Assembly (NCBI RefSeq): GCF_012034385.1
Contig: NZ_JAAVJB010000009.1
Coordinates: 1-56,891, forward strand
Reading direction: 5' to 3'
Source: Streptomyces spiramenti
GTDB lineage: Bacteria; Actinomycetota; Actinomycetes; Streptomycetales; Streptomycetaceae
DNA: 56,891 nt
Shown here: positions 38,001-45,253 of the stretch, in pieces
How positions within the stretch are numbered: the first letter of the stretch is position 1
How the letters are laid out: each line of letters starts with the position of its first letter
Notes under the pieces: generated by a model
What the model saw: the letters and a program-made list of their open reading frames with translations, nothing else
Told to the model about the DNA's origin: nothing
The model's database searches: none
Position numbers and translations under genes: made by a program

Positions 38001-38649
38001 CCGCACCGGCACCCGGGCGCGCCACCGCCCCGACGGCACGCTGGAACTGCGCGCCGTTCACGGGCTGCTCCCGGGAGCCGGCGGCCGTGCGGTCGACCCG
38101 TACGACGTCGAGACCCTGCTGGAGAGCCACCCGGCGGTCGACCACGCCGTCCTCGTCGCCACCGGACCGGCCTCCGACCCCCGCTCCCACGCGGTGGTCG
38201 TGCCGGGCGGCATCCGGACCGCGGAACTGGCCCGACACCTGGAGGCGCACCTCCCCGCGCACGCCGTCCCCTCCCGGATCACCAGCCTCGACTCGCCGGA
38301 CCACCTGCCCGCCACCCCCCGCGGCGAGGTCGACCGCGTCGCACTCGCCGACCTGCTGAACGCGGACCAGGACACCGGCGGCCCGCCGAGGACCCCCACC
38401 GAGCACCGCGTCGCGGAGCTCTGGTCCCGCCTCCTCGACACCGCACCACCCGACCGCGACACCAACTTCTTCGCGGCCGGCGGCGACAGCCTCATCGCGC
38501 TGCGGCTGGTGGGGGCCGCCAACGAGGAGTTCGGCACGGACATCCCCGTCCGGGCCTTCCTCGCCGCGTCCACCCCCGCCGAGCTCGCGGCCCGGATCAA
38601 CGACATGCAGACCGACCACACGGCAGACGAAGAAAGCGGAGAGATATGA
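32056..38649 (+). CDS. NRPS 1: ArCP-Cy-A-PCP-Cy-A(degenerate)-PCP
   Basis: A 2197-residue synthetase starting at GTG. Aryl carrier domain: about 1-80, Ser45 in GIDSLALI. Cy1: about 115-545, DMVGAD at 249-254. A1: about 575-1065 with TSGSTGVPKG, YRTGDRARY, GRVDHQVKLRG and NGKPDR intact; predicted pocket residues D-M-Y-N-L-G-L-V-H. PCP1: Ser1117 in GGDSLLA. Cy2: about 1165-1610, DYLVLD at 1307-1312. A2: about 1630-2095, degenerate: no TSGSTGxPKG loop, YRTGD reads YRTGT, the A8 motif is gone and NGKxDR reads RGEVDR. PCP2: Ser2145 in GGDSLIA. It builds the salicyl-azoline-azoline chain and passes it to NRPS 2, whose ATG overlaps its stop. PCP2 must be charged by another A domain, as happens in yersiniabactin HMWP2. 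The layout resembles the NRPSs of the coelibactin cluster. Confidence 0.92.
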   Translation: MNDVPAPDRVRPGESEVLAAVAAALGIPAEELGPETDPFDLGIDSLALIRLTAAWRRQGVAIGYEELAEAATLRDWVSALAQAPAAPATQANSKAVPAPAEVPERALPEEPAKDTEAFPLAAMQHAYWIGRQDDQPLGGVGAHFYVELDGSAVDPDRLATAVTALRRRHDMLRVTVLDDGRQHTRAAPAQPAVTGHDLTARTAAERERELTRLRDLGTHRRMDPEQGEVFDVALTLLPEGRTRLHLDLDMVGADAASMRVVLADLRHLYEQPEVPLPEPGTTYRDYLRETRERRREDVASAREWWRGRLEGLSAPPRLPTVADPLDPAARDPHHHRTVRHHHHLSAERKQLLLDHARRHRLTPTAVLATAFAETLAAWSAEPRFLLNLPLFHRDLAHPGTELLVGDFSSSVLLDIDLTRPQPFADTARTVQAELRRTIAHGAYSGVDVLRDLSRASGGAPVLAPVVYTSALGMGEVYDRPVRETFGEPSWIISQGPQVWLDAQVTELDDGILLNWDVRESLFAPGVPAAAFDAYRSLVEGLLDDEQAWTRPVGSRLPAEQAAVRDRANATDTAVAPRLLHEGFHRAADAQPRAVAVIDETGQPHTYRELRDRAGRVTALLLASGVRQGDSVAVRLPRGVGQVAAVLGVLGAGACYVPVGTHQPADRATRVLRAAKVAAELTDRPAAGTPDGSHQVLALADAAAHEPAAPLLDHPGTDTAYTIYTSGSTGVPKGVDVSHGAAMNTLTALNDRFAVGAEDRGLALAELDFDMAVYDLFGPLSAGGSVVLVEEAAHRDPQHWAKLIREHGVTLVNCVPALLDMTLTAAEADPAGIGGSLRLVLLGGDRVGPDLFGRLRALAPAARFVALGGMTEAAVHSTVHEVDHTLPDGAPVPWGVPLPNMRARVVDARGRDCPDWVPGELWLSGAGLADGYRDDPERTSRAFVHHGGRRWYRTGDRARYHGDGTLEFLGRVDHQVKLRGHRIELGEVEAAVTGRPDVAGAVALLTAGPVQLALVVGGVTDTPPPAVDALREELTRTLPGYMVPTRIEVVPLLPLTANGKPDRRRAAQLLADSAPTPSVTHQPPVGWAETTLAEVWSQLLGATLVGRDDDFFTLGGDSLLATRTIAALRERGAGGARVARLFTLPRLADFAATLTRGANREQSLGAGDTARRHEPFPPTDVQRAFWIGRDDRLPLGGVGTYHYSEFDGADVDLPRVEHAWHHLVARHEMLRAVFDDDGRQRILPDVPPYTIAVTEVDPGTDPTAALDALRHESSHRRLDPTRWPLFDLRAVRYHRDGQTRTRLAVGLDYLVLDGASIMALYAELDALHTDPATQLPPVDISFRDYVLDIVPERAAVERARAYWLRRLDDLPPAPELPLAGDPGAVTRPRFTRRDRPLPADRWQAIRDRARTEGLTPSVVLLLCYVEVLASWSDQDGVTVNLTLFNRLPVHPHIDRLVGDFTSVSLIGHRPRPGESWLKAAHRLQAVMGEDLDHREASAIWLMQELARRTGTVEAAMPVVFSSTVGVGDRATKDLSGSFPAKVFGITQTPQVMLDNQVTESAGGVMVSWDAVEDLFRPGVLDAMFDAYCRMLHRLADEPWSDGPLPAVLPPRHPAAEEPAAADRPTAGPLHLDVLRHAGTDPERAALITSEGRTVGYGELAQRVSLLTGGLLRHGVRPGDTVALRLPVGVDQVTAVLGILGAGAACLPLPYAAEEAVEPPAGAALVVTDLRPGSPTGPAHLRPDELTRGADPAPPVASDPDAPAWVRLTADGPLVFGHAAVADALAELRDLLALSADDRGLALSPPDTAGAVLDLFGLLGTGASLILPNTTEQEDPAAAARLGARHRATVWNGTPLQLDRLLPHSGADPAVRIAAVSGSRVGHDLPARLRARLGAGLRTVTLAPVPGTPLWGLAHEPPATRPDGGLPATAGRPLGGVRYRVADPAGRDRPDWVSGELWLAWPAHGTPQGTPPERLTTTDGTRWYRTGTRARHRPDGTLELRAVHGLLPGAGGRAVDPYDVETLLESHPAVDHAVLVATGPASDPRSHAVVVPGGIRTAELARHLEAHLPAHAVPSRITSLDSPDHLPATPRGEVDRVALADLLNADQDTGGPPRTPTEHRVAELWSRLLDTAPPDRDTNFFAAGGDSLIALRLVGAANEEFGTDIPVRAFLAASTPAELAARINDMQTDHTADEESGEI

Positions 38650-41600
38650 GAGCGCAGGAGATCGTCGCGGAGTTCGAGCGACACGGCATCCGGCTCTGGG
38701 AGGAGGAGGGGAAGCTGCGGTTCCGGGCGCCCCACGGCGCCCTCACCGACGACCGGCGCGCGCTGCTGCGCACACGCCGCCAGGAGGTGCTCGACCACCT
38801 CGTCGAGCGGGCCCGCGCCACCGAACTCGTGCCCGACCCGGCCGCCGCCCACGAGCCGTTCCCCCTGACCGACATCCAGGCCGCCTACCTGGTCGGCCGC
38901 GGCAGCGCCTACGGCTACGGCGGCGTCGCCTGCCACGTGTACACCGAACTCGCCTACCCGGCCGACACCGACCCCGCCCGGCTGAACGACGCGTGGTGGG
39001 CGACGGTCGCCCGCCACGACATGCTGCGGGCCGTCGTGCACCCCGACGGCTCCCAGGAAGTGCTGCCGAGCATCCCCGAGACCCCGGTCCCCGTCCGCGA
39101 CCTGCGCGGAGCCGCTCCCGCCGCCGTTGAGCGCCGGGTGGAGGAGGTCCGGGAGGAACTCGCCTCGCGCGTCCCGCCGACCGACCGCCCGCCGCTCTTC
39201 GAGCTCCGCATGACGCAGTGCGACGACGCCCTACTGCTGCACCTCTCCGTCGACCAGCTCATCGTCGACTACGCCAGCCTGCTGGTGGTGCTCGCCGAAC
39301 TCGAGGACGCCTACCACGGCCGGGCGCTGCCCCCGCTCACGCTGGGCTTCCGCGACTACGTCCTGGCGCGCCGCCGCCAGACCCTCACCACCGAGTACAA
39401 CCGCCACCGCGACTACTGGATGCGCCGGCTGCCCGACCTGCCGGGCGCCCCCGAACTCCCCATGGCGGCCGACGGTACCGGCAACCCCGTACAGCCGGGC
39501 CCGTTCCGCCGCTACGAGACGGTGATGGGAGCAGAGCAGCGCGCCGCCTTCGAGGCAAGGGCCGCGGAGCTGCGGCTCCCGCTCTCCGCCGCCGCGCTGA
39601 CCGCCTTCGCCGAGGTCGTGGGCCGGTGGAGCCGAAACACCGCCTTCACCCTCAACCTGCCGACCTTCACCCGGCTCCCCCTGCACGAGGACGTCGACCG
39701 CCTCGTCGGCGACTTCACCGCCGTCGAACTCCTCGCCGTCGACCTCGGCACCGAACTGGCCTTCGCCGACCGGGTCCGGGAACTCAGCGCCGACCTGCTG
39801 GAGGACCTCGCGCACTCCCTGTTCACCGGCAGTCAGGTCCTGGGCGAGATGGCACGCCTGCGCGGGTCGCAGACCCTGCTGATGCCGATCGTGTTCACCA
39901 GCACCCTCGGCTCCGCGACCATGCGGCAGCCCGAGGCGGCGGTCCGCCACGCCCAGACCCAGACCCCGCAAGTCTGGATCGACTGCCAGGTGATGGAACG
40001 GGGCGACGGCCTGGCCCTCAGCTGGGACGTGCGTGAGGGCGTCCTCGCTCCCGGCGTCGCGGACGACCTGTTCGACGCCTTCACCACCCTGATGCGCCGC
40101 CTGGCCGACGACGCCGACGCCTGGTCCGCGCCCGCGCGCATCGACCTCCCCGAGCGCACCCGCGCCGTCCGCGCCCGGATCAACGACACCGCCGCGCCGC
40201 TGCCCCGCGCTCTCCTCCACGAACCCGTCCTCGCCGCCGCGCACAGCACCCCCGAGCGCACCGCCGTCCTGGACCAGGGACGCGAGGTCTCCTACCAGGA
40301 GCTCGTCGCCCGCGCCAACGGCGTCGCACGCGCCCTGACGACCACGGGTGTCACCCCCGGCCAGGTCGTCGCCGTGACCATGGACAAGGGATGGGAGCAG
40401 GCCGCGGGAGTGCTCGGTGTGCTGCTGGCCGGCGCCGCCTACCTGCCGCTCGACACCACCCAGCCGCCGCGCCGCCGCGCCGCGATCCTCGCCGACGCCG
40501 ACGCCCGCGCGGTCCTGACCCAGTCCTGGCTCCTCGACGAGGCGGCGTCGGGCCACACCCTCCCCACCCTCCCGGTCGACGCGGTCCCCGCCCACGACAC
40601 CGAGGTGCCGTCTCCCGACCGCCACCCCGACGACCTGGCCTACGTGATCTACACCTCCGGCTCCACCGGCGCGCCCAAGGGGGTGATGATCTCTCACGCC
40701 GCCGCCCTCAACACGGTCCAGGACATCAACCGCCGCTTCGCGGTCACGGAGGAGGACCGCGTCCTGGCCCTGGCACAGCTGGGCTTCGACCTCTCCGTCT
40801 ACGACCTGTTCGGCCCGCTGTCGCGCGGCGCCACGGTCGTCATGCCCGACCCGGAACGCCGGGGCGACCCCTCCAGCTGGGCCGAGACGGTGCGCCGGGC
40901 CGGGGTGACCGTCTGGAACTCCGTCCCCGGGCAGCTGCAGATACTCCACGACTACCTCCGGGCCGACGACCCGCCGATGCCCTCCCTGCGCCTCATGCTG
41001 CTCTCGGGCGACTGGATTCCCGTCACCCTCCCCGAGGCCGTCCGCCGCTGGGCCCCCGCCGCGGCCGTCCAGAGCCTCGGCGGCGCCACCGAGGCGTCGA
41101 TTTGGTCGATCCACCACCCGGTGACCGCCGCCGACGCAGCGCGGCGCAGCATTCCCTACGGCACGCCGCTGGCCAACCAGACCTTCCACGTGCTGGACGC
41201 CGCGCTGCGCGCACGCCCCGACCTCGTCACCGGGGACCTCCACATCGGAGGGGCGGGTCTGGCACAGGGCTACCTCGGCGACGCCGAGCGCACCGCCGCC
41301 GCCTTCATCGAACACCCCGTCACGGGCGAGCGCCTGTACCGCACCGGCGACCTCGGCCGCTACCACCCCGACGGCCGGATCGAGTTCCAGGGGCGCGCCG
41401 ACACCCAGGTGAAGATCCGCGGCTACCGCATCGAACTCGGTGAGATCCAGGCGACCGTCGAGTCGCTCCCCGGCGTGGGGGCCGCAGCCGTGGTCGTCAC
41501 CGGCGGACGCGCGGACGGCGGAACACCGGCGCCGCGCGCACTGACCGCCTTCGTCGAACCCGCGCACCTGCCGGAGACACCCCCGGTTCCGGAGGAGTTC

Positions 41601-44129
41601 GCGGCCACGGTGGCACGGACGTCCGGCACCGCCCTCGGAGCCGTCGACCTCGCGGCGCTCACCGCGTTCCGCTCCGCCACCGACGAGGCCGCGCTGTCCG
41701 CCATGACCGAGGCGCTGGCCCCCGCCTTCGCCGAGGGCGAGCCGCGGACGGCCGCCGAGGTGTGCGAGCGCCTCGGCGTCCTCCCCGAACACCACCGGCT
41801 CGTCCGCCGGTGGCTGCGGGGCCTGGTCGCCGCCGGCCGCATCGTCAGGGACCCGGACGGCGGCCACCGCGAGCCGGCCGTTCCCGCGGCGGGCGAGACC
41901 GAGCAGCTCTGGGAGACCGCCGCCGCCCGTGAACGCGAAGCGCGGTGGAGCACCGAGCTGTTCGCGATGGTCCGCGGCTGCGCGGGTGTGCTGCCCGACC
42001 TGCTCACCGGCCGTGCCGACCCGGCGGCCCTGCCGTTCGCCGGCGCCTCGGCCGAGGCGCTGCACGCCGCCTACACCGCCAACCCCGCAGCCCGCGCCCT
42101 GCACCAGGTACTGGTCGCGGGCGTCACCGAACTGGCCCGCGGGCGCTCCGCGGACTCGCCGCTCCGGCTGATGGAGGTCGGCCTCCGCGGCGGCGGCGCC
42201 GTCACGGAGCTCCTCCCCGCACTCGGGGACGCACCGGTCGACTACCTCGCCACCGATCCTTCCGCCCGTCACCGGGCGCCGGTGGAGCAGCGCCACGCGG
42301 ACGACCCCCGCGTGCGCTGCGCGGCGTTCGACCCCGCTCTCGACCCCGCCGAGCAGGGAGTCGAGCCCCACTCCGTGGACGTGCTCATCTGCGTCGGCGT
42401 GCTGGACAACCTGCCCGACGTCCCCGCGTCGCTGGCGCGGCTGCGCACCCTGGTGGCTCCGGACGGCTGGCTGGTGCTGCTCCAGAACTCCGACGACGAC
42501 GACCACGCCCTGCGGGTCTCGACCGAGTTCCTTCCCGAGCACGCCGGCCCATTCACCGACGTCCGCGCCGACGGCGAGCAGTCCTTCCTCACCGCGGACC
42601 AGTGGACCGCGCTCCTCTCCGCCGGAGGAGGCAGGATCGCCGCCGAGGTACCCGCCGACCCGGATGCGGCAGCCGCTCTCGGCCGCCGCCTGTACTTCGT
42701 CCAGCCCACCCCGGCGCGCGCCCGCGTCGAGTCGACGCTCCTCGCCCGCGACTGCGCGGAACTGCTCCCGGAGTACTCCGTCCCCACCCGGTGGCAGCTG
42801 GTCGACACCCTGCCGCGGACCGCCAACGGCAAGCTCGACCGGGCGCTGCTGCAGGCCCGCGCCGACCGCGAGGACCGGCAGCCCGACGCCCGCGAGGACG
42901 GCCGACCGCGCGACGCCCTGGAGACCGCCGTCGCGGCACTCTGGGCCGAACTGCTCGACGTCCCGGAGGTCGGTCGGGACGACGACCTCTTCGACCTCGG
43001 CGGTGACTCACTCCTCGTCGCCCGCATCGTCGGACGTCTCCGCGACGGGCTGGACGGCCTCGACGGCACCGAGTGGGACCTGGAATGGGAGGTCGTCCTG
43101 CGCCACCTGCTGCGCCGACCCACCGTCGCCGGGCTCGCCGGGTACCTCCGCGAGGTCTCGGCCGACCAGCAGGGCGCGGCGGCGGCGACCTCACCGGTCG
43201 TCGAACTGATCACGCCGCAGCCCGACGCGCCGGTCACCGTCCTCGTCCACGCAGGCACCGGCACCCTCCTCCCGTACCGTCCCCTGGTCACCGCGATACG
43301 CGCCGCAGCACCGGGCGGCAACGGCCTGGTGGGCCTGGAGATACCCGAGCTGGACGAGTTCCTCAACGCCGACCCCGACGGACTGATCGACCGGCAGGCG
43401 GCGCGATACGCCCGCGCACTGCTCGACACCGGCACCACCGCCTTCGACGTCGTCGGCTACTGCGTGGGCGGCGTCATCGCCACCGAAGTGGCACGCGGCC
43501 TCGCCGAAGCAGGCGCCACGGTGCGCAGCCTGACCGTCATCAGCAGCCACAGCCCCACCTTCCGCATGGACGACGAGCTGCTCTCCGAGTACTCCTTCGC
43601 GCTGATGATGGGGATGGACCTCGCGCACATCGGGTTCCCCGCCGACTCCGACCGGGTGGGCGCCGCAGTCGGAGCCGTGCTCCGCCGGACGCCCGACGCC
43701 ATCGAGGACGGCGCCCTCACCGACCTCGGCGGGGAGTTCTCCGACATCGCCGAGGCGTTCGCCCGACTGGAAGCACTCCCCCGCATGGCCCGCGTCACCC
43801 GCATGTGCGAGGCGCTGCCGCCCGCTCTGGAGGGCACCTACCAGCCCGAGGGCCTGCTGCGGGCGCTGCGCACCTACCAGCAGAGCACCTACGCCCTGAG
43901 CCGGCACCGCGCCGAGCCGTACCCGGGGGACATCACCTTCCTCCGCCACAACGGCGCCTACCCCTTCCCCGGCAGCGCGGACACCATCACCGACCACTGG
44001 GCGAAGATCTGCCTGGGCGACCTGGAGAGCCGAGAGATCGCCGGCGAACACTTCACCTGCATGACCGGGGAACACGTCCCCGCCGTCCACGCCCACCTGC
44101 GCGCCGTCATCGAAGGGAGCACCCCGTGA
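38646..44129 (+). CDS. NRPS 2: TubC-Cy-A(Cys)-[pseudo-MT]-PCP-TE
   Basis: The ATG at 38646 overlaps the NRPS 1 stop (ATGA); the frame is open further upstream but only as a shadow. 1827 residues. TubC-type docking domain: 1-55 (IVAEFERHGIRLWEEEGKLR). Cy3: about 68-500, DQLIVD at 203-208. A3: from about 515, with TSGSTGAPKG, YRTGDLGRY, GRADTQVKIRGYRIELGE; pocket D-L-Y-N-L-S-L-I-W, the classic cysteine code. Between A8 and A10 (about 970-1355) sits a methyltransferase-like insert whose motif I reads MEVGLRGGGAV, not ExGxGxG, so it is probably inactive or an epimerase-like relative of the PchE insert. A10: NGKLDR. PCP3: Ser1455. TE: about 1515-1820, nucleophile motif GYCVGG with Cys1606. It adds the last cysteine, cyclises it and releases the product. 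Confidence 0.92.
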   Translation: MRAQEIVAEFERHGIRLWEEEGKLRFRAPHGALTDDRRALLRTRRQEVLDHLVERARATELVPDPAAAHEPFPLTDIQAAYLVGRGSAYGYGGVACHVYTELAYPADTDPARLNDAWWATVARHDMLRAVVHPDGSQEVLPSIPETPVPVRDLRGAAPAAVERRVEEVREELASRVPPTDRPPLFELRMTQCDDALLLHLSVDQLIVDYASLLVVLAELEDAYHGRALPPLTLGFRDYVLARRRQTLTTEYNRHRDYWMRRLPDLPGAPELPMAADGTGNPVQPGPFRRYETVMGAEQRAAFEARAAELRLPLSAAALTAFAEVVGRWSRNTAFTLNLPTFTRLPLHEDVDRLVGDFTAVELLAVDLGTELAFADRVRELSADLLEDLAHSLFTGSQVLGEMARLRGSQTLLMPIVFTSTLGSATMRQPEAAVRHAQTQTPQVWIDCQVMERGDGLALSWDVREGVLAPGVADDLFDAFTTLMRRLADDADAWSAPARIDLPERTRAVRARINDTAAPLPRALLHEPVLAAAHSTPERTAVLDQGREVSYQELVARANGVARALTTTGVTPGQVVAVTMDKGWEQAAGVLGVLLAGAAYLPLDTTQPPRRRAAILADADARAVLTQSWLLDEAASGHTLPTLPVDAVPAHDTEVPSPDRHPDDLAYVIYTSGSTGAPKGVMISHAAALNTVQDINRRFAVTEEDRVLALAQLGFDLSVYDLFGPLSRGATVVMPDPERRGDPSSWAETVRRAGVTVWNSVPGQLQILHDYLRADDPPMPSLRLMLLSGDWIPVTLPEAVRRWAPAAAVQSLGGATEASIWSIHHPVTAADAARRSIPYGTPLANQTFHVLDAALRARPDLVTGDLHIGGAGLAQGYLGDAERTAAAFIEHPVTGERLYRTGDLGRYHPDGRIEFQGRADTQVKIRGYRIELGEIQATVESLPGVGAAAVVVTGGRADGGTPAPRALTAFVEPAHLPETPPVPEEFAATVARTSGTALGAVDLAALTAFRSATDEAALSAMTEALAPAFAEGEPRTAAEVCERLGVLPEHHRLVRRWLRGLVAAGRIVRDPDGGHREPAVPAAGETEQLWETAAAREREARWSTELFAMVRGCAGVLPDLLTGRADPAALPFAGASAEALHAAYTANPAARALHQVLVAGVTELARGRSADSPLRLMEVGLRGGGAVTELLPALGDAPVDYLATDPSARHRAPVEQRHADDPRVRCAAFDPALDPAEQGVEPHSVDVLICVGVLDNLPDVPASLARLRTLVAPDGWLVLLQNSDDDDHALRVSTEFLPEHAGPFTDVRADGEQSFLTADQWTALLSAGGGRIAAEVPADPDAAAALGRRLYFVQPTPARARVESTLLARDCAELLPEYSVPTRWQLVDTLPRTANGKLDRALLQARADREDRQPDAREDGRPRDALETAVAALWAELLDVPEVGRDDDLFDLGGDSLLVARIVGRLRDGLDGLDGTEWDLEWEVVLRHLLRRPTVAGLAGYLREVSADQQGAAAATSPVVELITPQPDAPVTVLVHAGTGTLLPYRPLVTAIRAAAPGGNGLVGLEIPELDEFLNADPDGLIDRQAARYARALLDTGTTAFDVVGYCVGGVIATEVARGLAEAGATVRSLTVISSHSPTFRMDDELLSEYSFALMMGMDLAHIGFPADSDRVGAAVGAVLRRTPDAIEDGALTDLGGEFSDIAEAFARLEALPRMARVTRMCEALPPALEGTYQPEGLLRALRTYQQSTYALSRHRAEPYPGDITFLRHNGAYPFPGSADTITDHWAKICLGDLESREIAGEHFTCMTGEHVPAVHAHLRAVIEGSTP

Positions 44130-45253
44130 TCGGCATTCTGGGCGCGTCCGGTGCGGTCGGGCGCCACGCCACCGCCGCCCTCGCCGCCGACGGCCCCCTG
44201 CGACTCGGCGCACGCCGCACGGACGCGCTGCGAAGGCACGCCCGGACCGATGACGAGGTCCGCGAGGTCGACGCGACGGACCCCGACTCCCTCGCGGCGT
44301 TCTGCGCGGGCTGCCACATCGTCCTCAACTGCGCCGGCCCCAGCTACGCACTGAAGGAGACCGTCGCGCTGGCTGCGCTGGCCGCCGGTGCCGACTACGT
44401 CGACGTCCTGGGGGACGACCCGGTGCACGAGGCGCTGACGGCGACCGGGCCCGTGCCGGCGGGCCGGTCCGCCGTGCTCTCCGCCGGAACCGTCCCCGGA
44501 CTGTCCCGGCTGGCGCACCGGCTCCTGACGGAGTCAGCTGCCGGGGACCGCACCCGCCCGACCCGGCTCGTCGCGCACGCCGGCGGCCTGGAGCACGCCA
44601 CCGGCACCGTCGCCGCCGACATCCTCCTGTCGCTGCGTGTCGGCGGCGCCGGCGGCGAGCCCTACGGCCATCCCCTCGCCGCCTGGCGGAAGGGGCGGCG
44701 CGTGCCGCGCGCGCTGCGGATCGAGGAGAGCGCCGAGGTGCCGTACTTCCCGTCACCCGTCGCGCGGCAACCGCTGCTGACGGCAGAGGTCGAGCGCGCC
44801 GCCCGGGCCGAGGGACTCGACGACGCCGAGTGGTACAACGTCTTTCCCGGCAGCCAGGTCCGCGCCCTGTTCTCCGCGCTCCCCACGCTGCCGGCGGACA
44901 CCCCCGAGCAGCGCGCCGAGCTGATCGACCGGATCGTCCGAGCCGGTGCCACGGACCTCGCCGGCGCCGAACCGTACTACCGGCTCGTCCTCACCCTCTC
45001 CGGCACGGAGCAGTGGCGCACCCTCGTGGTGCGCACGGACGACAGCTACCGGCTCACGGCGGCCGTGGCCGTTCAGGCCGTGCGAGCCCTGGCCGCGGGC
45101 GGGATCGCCCCCGGCGTGCACTTCGCTGGCGAAGTGCTCGACCCCGCCCCGACCATCGCTGCGCTGGAGCGCGACGGGGCGGGGGAGTTCCTGATCCACG
45201 AGGGCGCGGCGGACGCCGGCAGCCACGGCGACTTCGAGGACGGTCAACTGTGA
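44126..45253 (+). CDS. Saccharopine-dehydrogenase-like NAD(P) oxidoreductase
   Basis: GTG at 44126 overlaps the NRPS 2 stop. The 375-residue protein opens with a Rossmann motif, VIGILGASGAVGRHATAALA, followed by CHIVLNCAGPSYALKETVAL, AGADYVDVLGDDPVHEA and AVLSAGTVPGLSRLAHRLL. This is the plan of the saccharopine reductase/trans-acting enoyl reductase superfamily. Coelibactin-type clusters carry a conserved protein at this position, directly after the second NRPS. It could reduce a second azoline or process a bound intermediate; the reaction is unknown. The next gene overlaps by GTGA. Confidence 0.8.
   Translation: MIGILGASGAVGRHATAALAADGPLRLGARRTDALRRHARTDDEVREVDATDPDSLAAFCAGCHIVLNCAGPSYALKETVALAALAAGADYVDVLGDDPVHEALTATGPVPAGRSAVLSAGTVPGLSRLAHRLLTESAAGDRTRPTRLVAHAGGLEHATGTVAADILLSLRVGGAGGEPYGHPLAAWRKGRRVPRALRIEESAEVPYFPSPVARQPLLTAEVERAARAEGLDDAEWYNVFPGSQVRALFSALPTLPADTPEQRAELIDRIVRAGATDLAGAEPYYRLVLTLSGTEQWRTLVVRTDDSYRLTAAVAVQAVRALAAGGIAPGVHFAGEVLDPAPTIAALERDGAGEFLIHEGAADAGSHGDFEDGQL

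Noticed and set aside
37164..44129. A 2321-residue NRPS 2
   Set aside because: The upstream 494 codons are a shadow of NRPS 1. The ATG at 38646 follows the ATGA overlap and begins a TubC docking domain.
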